In this document: positions 6,336 to 11,901 of the stretch, piece after piece
Layout: every line of letters begins with the position of its first letter
Numbering within the stretch: position 1 is the stretch's first letter
From: Oscillospiraceae bacterium
Lineage (GTDB): Bacteria > Bacillota > Clostridia > Oscillospirales > Acutalibacteraceae
Assembly (NCBI GenBank): GCA_029013165.1
Contig: JAQXMV010000073.1
Coordinates: forward strand, 1-11,901
Length of the DNA: 11,901 bases
Reading direction: 5' to 3'
Notes under the pieces: generated by a model
The model's input: the letters and a program-made list of their open reading frames with translations, nothing else
Told to the model about the DNA's origin: nothing
The model's database searches: none
Translations under genes and position numbers: made by a program

Positions 6336-7202
6336 ATGGCACCGAAAAAGAAAGCGGGTCTCGGCAAGGGACTTGACGCACTGTTTATTGACAATTCGAC
6401 AGAAGAGAACGGCGACAGACTGCTCAATATCAATGATATTGAACCGAACAGAGATCAGCCCAGAAAGCATTTTGATGAGACGGCTTTGCGCGAACTGGCA
6501 GATAGCATTGCCATGCACGGCGTCATTCAGCCGTTGCTTGTCCGGCCTCTGAGCGACGGAGGTTATCAGCTCATCGCCGGCGAAAGACGCTGGCGTGCTT
6601 CCCGTATGGCCGGTCTGACACAGGTTCCGGCTGTGATACGGGAAATGAGCGATAAAGAGGCTATGGAGCTGTCTCTGATCGAAAATCTGCAGAGAGAGGA
6701 TCTCAATCCCATTGAAGAGGCAGAGGGCTTCCGACTGCTGATGAATACTTATTCTTTTACCCAGGAGCAGGCGGCGGAAAGAGTGGGAAAATCACGGCCG
6801 GCAGTGGCCAACTCCCTGCGTTTGCTCTCGCTGCCCGAAGAGGTCATTTCCATGGTCAAGGAGGGCAAACTCTCCTCGGGTCACGCCAGAACCCTCCTGC
6901 CGCTGAATGATGAGACCCTCATTCTGAAGCTGGCCAATGAAATCATACAGAAACAGCTCTCCGTCCGTGAGACGGAAAGAATCGTGAAAACCCTCATGAA
7001 ACCAAAAAGCGAAAAAGCCAAGAAATCGCCCAAGAGAGATCCTTATTTCGATGAGTGCGAACTGGCGGTGCGTGAGGAACTGGGCCGCAGAGCAAAAATA
7101 AATGTTTCAAAAGGAAATAAAGGCACAATCGAGCTGGAATTTTTCAGCAAAGAAGATCTGCAAACAATACTTCAGTCTCTTGCAGGCGGAAGACTATTCT
7201 AA
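6336..7202 (+). CDS. spo0J: Chromosome partitioning protein ParB (Spo0J)
   Basis: A CTP-dependent DNA clamp that loads at parS, spreads, stimulates Soj and recruits condensin. The 288-residue protein begins with the lysine-rich Soj-activating tail ending in GLGKGLDALF (8-17). The CTP-binding domain has NRDQPRKHF, GERRWRA (from residue 82) and IENLQRED; the HTH domain is centred on VGKSRPAVANSLRLL; a C-terminal dimerisation domain ends in LQSLAGGRLF. The four ParB/Noc discriminating positions are R154, S160, S165 and G182, which is ParB-like. This agrees with the three parS sites at 3297, 3735 and 5422. AAGGAGG (6325-6331) overlaps the end of the 12-base gap after soj. serS follows 26 bases later. 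Confidence 0.97.
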   Translation: MAPKKKAGLGKGLDALFIDNSTEENGDRLLNINDIEPNRDQPRKHFDETALRELADSIAMHGVIQPLLVRPLSDGGYQLIAGERRWRASRMAGLTQVPAVIREMSDKEAMELSLIENLQREDLNPIEEAEGFRLLMNTYSFTQEQAAERVGKSRPAVANSLRLLSLPEEVISMVKEGKLSSGHARTLLPLNDETLILKLANEIIQKQLSVRETERIVKTLMKPKSEKAKKSPKRDPYFDECELAVREELGRRAKINVSKGNKGTIELEFFSKEDLQTILQSLAGGRLF

Positions 7203-7228
7203 TAACAAATTAAAAGGAGTATAAAACC

Positions 7229-8497
7229 ATGTTAGATATTAAACTGATCAGAGAAAACCCTCAGAGGGTTAAGGACGCAATGAAAACCAGAAATAAAGAT
7301 ATGGACGCTTTGGTGGATGAAATTCTGGAAATAGACAGAGAGCTCAGAGCGCTGACGCAGAAATCAGACGCACTGAAGGCAGAACAGAACGCCGCCAGTA
7401 AGCAGATTCCTCAGATCAAGAAGCAGGGCGGCGATATCAGCGAGATCATGACGCGCATGAACGGCATCAAAGAGGAGGTCAAGACTCTCGACGCCCAGAA
7501 AGCGGAGCTTGCCGCGAAGCAGAAAAACATGATGTATGAGTTCCCGAATATTCCCAGCAGTACGACACCTGTGGGTAAGGACGACAGCGAAAATGTGGAG
7601 ATTCGCCGCTGGGGTGAGCCGAGAACCTTTGATTTTGAGGCGAAGGCTCACTGGGATATCGGCGCTGATCTGGGTATTCTCGATCCGGAAACCGCCGCTA
7701 AGGTTACGGGTACACGCTTTCATTTTTATCGCGGCCTCGGCGCAAGACTCGAGAGAGCCATCATCAATTTCTATCTGAATACCCACACGGAGCACGGCTA
7801 TACGGAGGTTTTCCCGCCGTTTATGGTCAACCGTGCGTCCATGACAGGTACCGGTCAGCTTCCGAAGTTTGAGGAGGACGCTTTTAAGCTCACAAATGAT
7901 TATTTCCTCATTCCTACGGCGGAGGTTCCCGTGACCAATATGTACCGCGATGAGATCATCGACGGTGATCAACTGCCTCTGAGCTTTTGCGCTTATTCCG
8001 CTTGCTTCCGCGCAGAAGCCGGCTCCGCCGGCCGTGACACGAGAGGCCTGATCAGACAGCACCAGTTTAATAAGGTGGAGCTGGTGAAGTTTACCCGCCC
8101 CGAGGAGAGCTATGCCGAGCTGGAGAAGCTCACGAATGACGCGGAAAGAGTCCTGCAGCTGCTGGGCTTGCCTTATCGCGTGATGGCTCTTTCTACCGGT
8201 GATATCGGCTTCTCTTCTGCTAAGACTTATGACCTTGAGGTCTGGATGCCCTCTTACGGCAGATATGTTGAGATCAGCTCCTGCTCTAATTTTGAGGACT
8301 TCCAGGCGAGAAGAGCGTCAATTCGTTATAAGAACTCACCGAAGGATAAGGCACAGCTTGTTCATACGCTGAATGGCTCCGGTGTGGCAGTGGGTAGAAC
8401 AACGGCGGCGATTCTGGAGAATTATCAGAATGCCGATGGAAGCGTGACGGTACCGGAGGTATTGGTACCGTATATGGGTACGGATGTTATTAAATAA
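7229..8497 (+). CDS. serS: Seryl-tRNA synthetase
   Basis: A class II aminoacyl-tRNA synthetase that charges tRNA-Ser, and tRNA-Sec where present, with serine. The 422-residue length is standard. Residues about 28-105 form the charged long-arm coiled coil that grips the tRNA variable arm. The catalytic core follows: motif 2 begins at F260-R-A-E with GSAGRDTRGLIRQHQF, and motif 3 is GVAVGRTTAAILEN with G385 and R390. The C-terminus VPEVLVPYMG is typical. AAAGGAG (7211-7217) precedes ATG 7229. Only 26 bases separate it from spo0J and no promoter or T-box leader is visible, so it is probably expressed from the soj promoter. It ends at the strong terminator 8505-8536. Confidence 0.97.
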   Translation: MLDIKLIRENPQRVKDAMKTRNKDMDALVDEILEIDRELRALTQKSDALKAEQNAASKQIPQIKKQGGDISEIMTRMNGIKEEVKTLDAQKAELAAKQKNMMYEFPNIPSSTTPVGKDDSENVEIRRWGEPRTFDFEAKAHWDIGADLGILDPETAAKVTGTRFHFYRGLGARLERAIINFYLNTHTEHGYTEVFPPFMVNRASMTGTGQLPKFEEDAFKLTNDYFLIPTAEVPVTNMYRDEIIDGDQLPLSFCAYSACFRAEAGSAGRDTRGLIRQHQFNKVELVKFTRPEESYAELEKLTNDAERVLQLLGLPYRVMALSTGDIGFSSAKTYDLEVWMPSYGRYVEISSCSNFEDFQARRASIRYKNSPKDKAQLVHTLNGSGVAVGRTTAAILENYQNADGSVTVPEVLVPYMGTDVIK

Positions 8498-8504
8498 AAG
8501 AATG

Positions 8505-8536
8505 AACCTGCCGCTGAGACGGCAGGTTTGCTTTTT
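8505..8536 (+). terminator. Rho-independent terminator after serS
   Basis: AACCTGCCG (8505-8513) pairs with CGGCAGGTT (8520-8528) over 9 bp with a 6-base loop, followed by TGCTTTTT. It starts eight bases after the serS stop and closes the soj-spo0J-serS unit. Confidence 0.9.
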
Positions 8537-8550
8537 CAAGACGAAAGAAT

Positions 8551-8976
8551 AATCAATAAAAGTTTCGCTCAAGCCTTTTTAAAGGCTTGCGGGGTCAAGG
8601 GGCAGAGCCCTTTGTCGCGCTTCGCAAAGCGCGAAATGCCCTTAACCAAAAACAATCTCTGCGCTGGGCGGCAAAAGAAAAAATACTCACCCAGCGCAGG
8701 AAGGGAGGAACGAGGAAAAATGCAGGGCATTTTCCTCGTTCCGTGGGAAACCCTCGCCGGGGGTTTCCCGGTGAAAAGGGCAGATGCTTCTTTGTAAAAG
8801 ACGGACTTGACCGTCATGGTGGCGCTGCATAGACAGCGCCGTTTTTTGTGCGCTTTCCCGGTGGCGCGGCGTACCGTTTTGCCAAAAACAGTAAATAATA
8901 GGTGAGGTTACTGCACAGGTGAATTATAATTAGTAAGGTTGCCGCAGGCGGACACGGCAATGCCGTGTCCCTACTA
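8551..8976 (+). repeat. Multi-hairpin intergenic repeat, copy 2 (inverted)
   Basis: Inverted copy of 11-432. Hairpins in order: 8573-8589 (AAGCC arms), 8616-8633 (CGCGCTT arms), 8659-8699 (10-bp stem CTGCGCTGGG / CCCAGCGCAG with a 21-base loop), 8709-8740 (about 14 bp with one bulged A), 8745-8769 (GGGAAACCC arms), 8821-8840 (GGCGCTG arms) and 8950-8970 (GGACACGGC arms). Together with the serS terminator and the terminator of the convergent dehydrogenase it accounts for almost all of the 552-base gap 8498-9049. Short open frames on both strands share the peptide TGKPPARVSHG with copy 1 but have no ribosome site, so I treat the element as non-coding. It has no clear terminal inverted repeats and no target-site duplication that I could find. 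Confidence 0.85.
8709..8740. other. Hairpin in repeat copy 2 with compensated arms
   Basis: Left arm 8709-8723 and right arm 8727-8740 pair except for one bulged A. The flanks (GGAGG before, CCGTGGG after) and the core ATGC-N3-GCAT equal copy 1. The outer arm is AACGAGG/CCTCGTT here, in place of TTTTATA/TATAAAA in copy 1. Confidence 0.85.
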
Positions 8977-8992
8977 CCAAAAATCACCGAAT

Positions 8993-9026
8993 AAAAAACG
9001 CACACCGATGGCTGTCGGCGTGCGTT
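8993..9026 (-). terminator. Rho-independent terminator of the iron alcohol dehydrogenase gene
   Basis: On the minus strand AACGCACGCCGA pairs, with a mismatch, with TCGGTGTGCGTT, followed by a run of T (8993-8998 on the plus strand shows as A). It lies 24 bases past the dehydrogenase stop and marks the boundary with repeat copy 2. Confidence 0.88.
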
Positions 9027-9049
9027 CTATGTACTTATACCGATGAAAC

Positions 9050-10255
9050 TTACTTCATCATTCTTCTGATCACAGCCTCGCAGTCTGCTTTGTCCATGAT
9101 CTTCGGTACGGGATAAAGAGGATTGCCTTCCTTGAGCGCACGCTCAACGATGGTGGGCAGGTCTTTCTCCTGAACCATATCAAACTTGTCGGGAATGTTC
9201 ATGTTCCGGTTGAGGGTCTTGATGGCCTCAATGAAAGCCTCGGCCTTTTCCTTGTCGGTGCCGTCAGTCTTAACGCCGGCGATCACGGCCAGTTTGGCCA
9301 GACGGGCGTGAGCGGATTCACCGTAATATTCCAGCACATAGGGAAGAATAATGGCATTGGCAAGGCCATGAGGTACGCCGTAGAAACCGCCTAAGTTGTG
9401 GGCGATGGCATGGACATAACCGACATAGGCTCTCGTGAAAGCCAAACCGGCATAATAGGAAGCCTTGAGCATGGCCTCTCTCGCCTGAATGTTTTTGCCG
9501 TCGGCATAGGCTGTCTCGATGTTGTCGAAGATCATCTTCGTTGCCTTTTCGGCATAGGCTTCTGTGGACTTGACATTGCTTCTGCCGATATAGGCCTCAA
9601 CGGCATGGGTCAGAGCGTCCATACCGGTGGTCGAGGTAATGTGAGGCGGAAGTCCGATGGTCAGTTCGGGATCCAGAACCGCATATTTCGGTCTCAGCTT
9701 GGGATCGTTGATGGCGTTCTTCTCGTGGGTGGAGGTGTCGGTGACAACGGCGGCCAGGGTGGTCTCAGAGCCGGTACCGGCTGTGGTGGGAACGGCGAAG
9801 AAGGGAGGCAGCTTGTGACGCAGCTTCAGTACGCCGCGCATCTTTCTGACGCTGATCTTCGGGTTGGTGACTCTGGCTGCGGCAGCCTTGGCGCAGTCCA
9901 TGGGGGAGCCGCCGCCGAAGGCGATGACGCCCTGACAGGCGTTGTCAACATAAAGCTGACGGGCATCTTCGATGTTCTCGATGGAGGGGTTGGGCTGGGT
10001 TCCGTCATAGACGACATAACCGACGCCCTCTTTGTCCAGCTCGGCAAAGAGGGAATCCAGCAGGTGCAGACTCATGAGTCCCTTATCGGTGACGATGAGC
10101 ACCTTGCTCAGACCCTTGCTTTTGATCAGTGCGGGAAGCCTTTTGATGGCTCCCGGGCCCTCGAGGGTTTCCGGCTCGGACCAGTCAAAGGCATACATTG
10201 CGATTTTGAAGGTCTGCTGGAACACTCTGTAAAAGGCTTTTTTTACTTGCCACAT
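9050..10255 (-). CDS. Iron-containing (group III) alcohol dehydrogenase
   Basis: A 401-residue NAD(P)-dependent group III alcohol dehydrogenase, probably reducing an aldehyde during fermentation in the cytoplasm. The N-terminal nucleotide-binding half has VLIVTDKG (52-59) and GGGSPMD (114-120). PTTAGTGSE (156-164) is the family signature. The metal ligands by comparison with FucO are D213, H217, H282 and H296, in the expected spacing, inside MDALTHAVEAY and VHAIAHNLGGFYGVPHG. About 20 basic or aromatic residues precede the usual start of the core; I keep the start at 10255 because AGAAAGGA stands nine bases upstream, while M20 has no ribosome site. It is monocistronic and convergent with serS. 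Substrate (butyraldehyde, acetaldehyde or lactaldehyde) cannot be decided. Confidence 0.92.
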   Translation of the reverse strand: MWQVKKAFYRVFQQTFKIAMYAFDWSEPETLEGPGAIKRLPALIKSKGLSKVLIVTDKGLMSLHLLDSLFAELDKEGVGYVVYDGTQPNPSIENIEDARQLYVDNACQGVIAFGGGSPMDCAKAAAARVTNPKISVRKMRGVLKLRHKLPPFFAVPTTAGTGSETTLAAVVTDTSTHEKNAINDPKLRPKYAVLDPELTIGLPPHITSTTGMDALTHAVEAYIGRSNVKSTEAYAEKATKMIFDNIETAYADGKNIQAREAMLKASYYAGLAFTRAYVGYVHAIAHNLGGFYGVPHGLANAIILPYVLEYYGESAHARLAKLAVIAGVKTDGTDKEKAEAFIEAIKTLNRNMNIPDKFDMVQEKDLPTIVERALKEGNPLYPVPKIMDKADCEAVIRRMMK

Positions 10256-10293
10256 TTCAAATCGTCCTTTCTTGAATTTATTATCAATGCTTT

Positions 10294-10320
10294 ATTATAT
10301 TACTATTATTTTCCTTTCAA
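10294..10320 (-). promoter_or_regulatory. Candidate promoter of the alcohol dehydrogenase gene
   Basis: On the minus strand a consensus TATAAT (plus 10294-10299) is preceded by TTGAAA (10315-10320) with a short 15-base spacer; an alternative TTGCAT (10320-10325) gives 20 bases. The -10 is convincing, but neither -35 spacing is ideal, which may mean an activator is needed. Confidence 0.5.
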
Positions 10321-10479
10321 TGCAAGTACCTAAACCAAAACTTTTAACCGACGGCGGTATTTTTTCGGCAAAGTGCTGTATTTTTTTGCCGGAAAGGGTA
10401 AAAAATAAATCCGGATAGCTGTGGTTCGAGGGTTTCTCTGAACTGCAATATTCCAAATAGCGAAAAGGAGCGTGTTCCT

Positions 10480-10623
10480 ATGAACAACGAGAAAAAGCAA
10501 AGCCGCCGCGAGAAAAAGGACACCTATGTGGTGAATCCGCAGAAATCGGCCGATCCGCCCCAGCCCCAGGGAAAGAAAGAAGAAAAATCGCCGAAGGACG
10601 ATAACGGCAGGATCATGGGCTGA
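10480..10623 (+). CDS. Small charged protein of unknown function (47 aa)
   Basis: A short gene with a full ribosome site, AAAAGGAG (10463-10470), nine bases before ATG 10480, a TGA stop at 10621, and a strong terminator at 10659-10705. The product is very hydrophilic: a basic N-terminus (MNNEKKQSRREKK), a TYVVNP patch (15-20), a Pro/Gln-rich middle (PPQPQGKKEE) and an acidic-then-glycine tail ending DDNGRIMG. There is no membrane segment, cysteine or signal peptide, and it is probably disordered. I do not recognise the family. Expression signals rather than homology support it. No clear promoter is seen; the 224-base gap upstream holds an inverted repeat CGGCAAA (10366-10372) / TTTGCCG (10385-10391) among T-runs. 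Confidence 0.65.
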   Translation: MNNEKKQSRREKKDTYVVNPQKSADPPQPQGKKEEKSPKDDNGRIMG

Positions 10624-10658
10624 GAGACCGACGGACTCAGGTTGTCGCAAAGATAAGA

Positions 10659-10705
10659 GCCGCCGCATTTCGTGCTGTTTGCACTGAAATGCGGCGGCCC
10701 CTTTT
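10659..10705 (+). terminator. Rho-independent terminator after the small gene
   Basis: GCCGCCGCATTTC (10659-10671) pairs perfectly with GAAATGCGGCGGC (10686-10698); the stem extends inward through GTGC/GCAC with one bulged T. It is followed by CCCTTTT. This is the strongest terminator in the window and supports a real transcript from the 47-codon gene. Confidence 0.88.
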
Positions 10706-10766
10706 CGTTATTTTCTCCGTCATCAGGCTTTTCCTTTAAATTATACTTTAAAATCTGATTTCTCCC

Positions 10767-10795
10767 TTGACTTTTGCCGGTAAAAAAGTTATGAT
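10767..10795 (+). promoter_or_regulatory. Sigma-A promoter of the phosphoesterase gene
   Basis: TTGACT (10767-10772), an exact 17-base spacer, then TATGAT (10790-10795); each box has one mismatch. Transcription should start near 10802, about 42 bases before the ATG at 10844. Confidence 0.82.
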
Positions 10796-10809
10796 CTACT
10801 ATGTCTTAA

Positions 10810-10834
10810 CCGCCGCAAGGCGGAAAAAAGGAGG
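10810..10834 (+). promoter_or_regulatory. GNRA-loop hairpin directly before the phosphoesterase ribosome site
   Basis: CCGCC (10810-10814), a GCAA tetraloop and GGCGG (10819-10823) form a stable stem near the predicted 5' end of the mRNA. It is followed immediately by an A-run and AAGGAGG (10828-10834), nine bases from the ATG. A 5' stem like this can protect an mRNA; it leaves the ribosome site open. Confidence 0.6.
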
Positions 10835-10843
10835 AAATTCAAT

Positions 10844-11794
10844 ATGACTTCATTCATCGCATTCATCAGCGCTCTGTGTCAGGTCTTTCTGTCCATTGCC
10901 ATGAGTCTCGGCATGGTGGCAGGCCCGGCTAACGACGCACCTATTGTCTTTCAGGACAGTGAAAATGTCAATATGTCCTGCGTGCTTCTCTCGGATACCC
11001 ATATCAGGGATACGGCTTTCAGCCCCTATTATCTCGACTGCGCCTTTGAGGATATCAAAAACTCAGAGGAAAAGTTTGACGCCCTGGTTATCGCCGGCGA
11101 TATCACCGAATTCAGTGACCTCGGCTCCTTTGAGCTGACCTGGAAAAGCATTGATAAGGCTGATTGCTTCGATCATGTTCTGTTGGCTTCGGGCAACCAC
11201 GATATCCGCTTCCTTTATGAGGACTGCACAGCCTATCTGATGCAGATGCAGGAGAAATATCTGGGCACACAGATTGATAAGCCCTATTATTCTTATGATG
11301 TCAACGGCTATACTTTTATCATTATGGGCTCCGACGCCTGGCAGTTTGAGAAAGCCGTGATCTCCGATGAGCAGTTGGCTTTCATCGACAGTGAGCTTGC
11401 CCGTGCCACAAAGGACGGTAAGCCGGCCTTTGTCGTCTGCCATCAGCCTCTTGCCTATACCCACGGCCTGCCGGAGGTTTGGCCCACAGGCGATCTCGGT
11501 GAGCAGTCCGATGAGCTCAGAGAGATCCTGACAAAATATGAAAATGTTTTTTACATAAACGGTCATCTCCATGACGGTATCTATGAGAGATCCCTGGAGG
11601 TCCTCGATGAGGAAAAGGGTGTTTATTCCGTGAACCTCCCGGCTTTCGGCAAAGGTAATGACGAGGGTAAATACAATCAAACCGGTCTTGGCGCTTATAT
11701 GGAGGTCTATGACGATGAGGTTGTGTTCACTTCTAGAGATTTTGCTCACGGCAAGGCCCTCGACGGTTACACCAGGAGCTTTGAACTGAAATAA
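10844..11794 (+). CDS. Calcineurin-like metallophosphoesterase with N-terminal hydrophobic segment
   Basis: A 316-residue metallophosphoesterase. The five metal-binding motifs are all present: D51-x-H53 in LLSDTHI, D86 in AGDITE, N118-H119-D120 in SGNHD, H200 in VCHQP, and H241-x-H243 in INGHLHDG. It should bind two divalent metals and cleave a phosphomonoester or phosphodiester; the substrate is unknown. Residues 4-26 form a hydrophobic helix followed by GPANDAP, so the enzyme is probably exported or membrane-anchored, though the first residues lack the usual lysine or arginine. The ATG at 10844 has a strong AAGGAGG site and its own promoter at 10767-10795. It appears monocistronic. No T-run terminator follows, only a perfect palindrome at 11812-11827. 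Confidence 0.9.
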   Translation: MTSFIAFISALCQVFLSIAMSLGMVAGPANDAPIVFQDSENVNMSCVLLSDTHIRDTAFSPYYLDCAFEDIKNSEEKFDALVIAGDITEFSDLGSFELTWKSIDKADCFDHVLLASGNHDIRFLYEDCTAYLMQMQEKYLGTQIDKPYYSYDVNGYTFIIMGSDAWQFEKAVISDEQLAFIDSELARATKDGKPAFVVCHQPLAYTHGLPEVWPTGDLGEQSDELREILTKYENVFYINGHLHDGIYERSLEVLDEEKGVYSVNLPAFGKGNDEGKYNQTGLGAYMEVYDDEVVFTSRDFAHGKALDGYTRSFELK

Positions 11795-11811
11795 GGGCAG
11801 ACTGTCGATAA

Positions 11812-11827
11812 ATGCGCTCGAGCGCAT
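11812..11827. other. 16-base perfect palindrome after the phosphoesterase
   Basis: ATGCGCTCGAGCGCAT is its own reverse complement and can form a 6-bp stem with a TCGA loop. There is no T-run, so it is at best a weak terminator; it may be a protein site. The rest of the window (11828-11901) is AT-rich and shows no start of a gene I can support. Confidence 0.5.
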
Positions 11828-11901
11828 AGAAACGCCAAACTGAAATAATTATTTTAAATAAGATAAGCTATGATTGATGTTTCAGCTCCATGGTATCGAA
11901 C

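Noticed and set aside
7364..8062. A long open frame antisense to serS.
   Set aside because: It lies entirely within the conserved serS coding sequence, with no ribosome site or recognisable domain.
8764..8775. TTTCCCGGTGAA in the repeat as a possible Noc-binding site.
   Set aside because: Two mismatches in 12 bases break the palindrome; part of a longer hairpin that is conserved for its own pairing.
9398..10333. A 311-codon open frame on the plus strand opposite the alcohol dehydrogenase gene.
   Set aside because: It is the antisense frame of a clearly functional gene; composition is Gly-rich and repetitive, and no family is recognisable.

Overview
The window looks like chromosomal DNA of a low-to-mid GC Gram-positive bacterium (Bacillota, class Clostridia; a gut Oscillospirales-type lineage is a guess from overall flavour). 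The reasons are the gene block mnmG-rsmG-noc-soj-spo0J, which in Bacillota sits beside the replication origin, the strong AAGGAGG-type ribosome binding sites, and three near-perfect Bacillus-type parS sites. No dnaA, mnmE or other canonical origin gene is present, so the origin itself is probably outside the window.

Layout: 11-432 is one copy of a non-coding multi-hairpin repeat. Then come a FlK-like hotdog thioesterase (458-865) and a HAD phosphatase (885-1535), closely spaced on the plus strand. A 280-base AT-rich leader full of small palindromes precedes mnmG (1816-3693), which overlaps rsmG (3686-4411). The Noc-type ParB paralogue follows behind its own promoter (4510-5322) and ends at a strong terminator. 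Just past that terminator lie a parS site and an extended -10 promoter driving soj, spo0J and serS (5544-8497), which end at another strong terminator. A second copy of the repeat, in inverted orientation (8551-8976), fills the space up to the terminator of a convergent iron-type alcohol dehydrogenase (9050-10255, minus). On the plus strand after it come a 47-codon charged small gene (10480-10623) and a calcineurin-like phosphoesterase with a hydrophobic N-terminus (10844-11794), each with its own signals.

How the genes work together: mnmG and rsmG modify tRNA and 16S rRNA. Soj, Spo0J and the parS sites form the chromosome segregation machinery, and the Noc-like protein would couple nucleoid position to division. 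SerS supplies seryl-tRNA and appears to be read through from the segregation operon. The flanking genes look like ordinary metabolism.

Most of the window is housekeeping. The parts that deserve attention are: (1) the 420-base inverted repeat pair bracketing about 8.1 kb, with hairpins whose arms have changed in a compensated way between copies; (2) a Noc homologue that lacks an obvious membrane-targeting helix and carries a mixed DNA-specificity residue set; (3) the cluster of three parS sites, two of them inside coding sequence; and (4) an mnmG leader dense in symmetrical sites. I did not find a defence system, CRISPR array, transposase, prophage, tRNA or rRNA.
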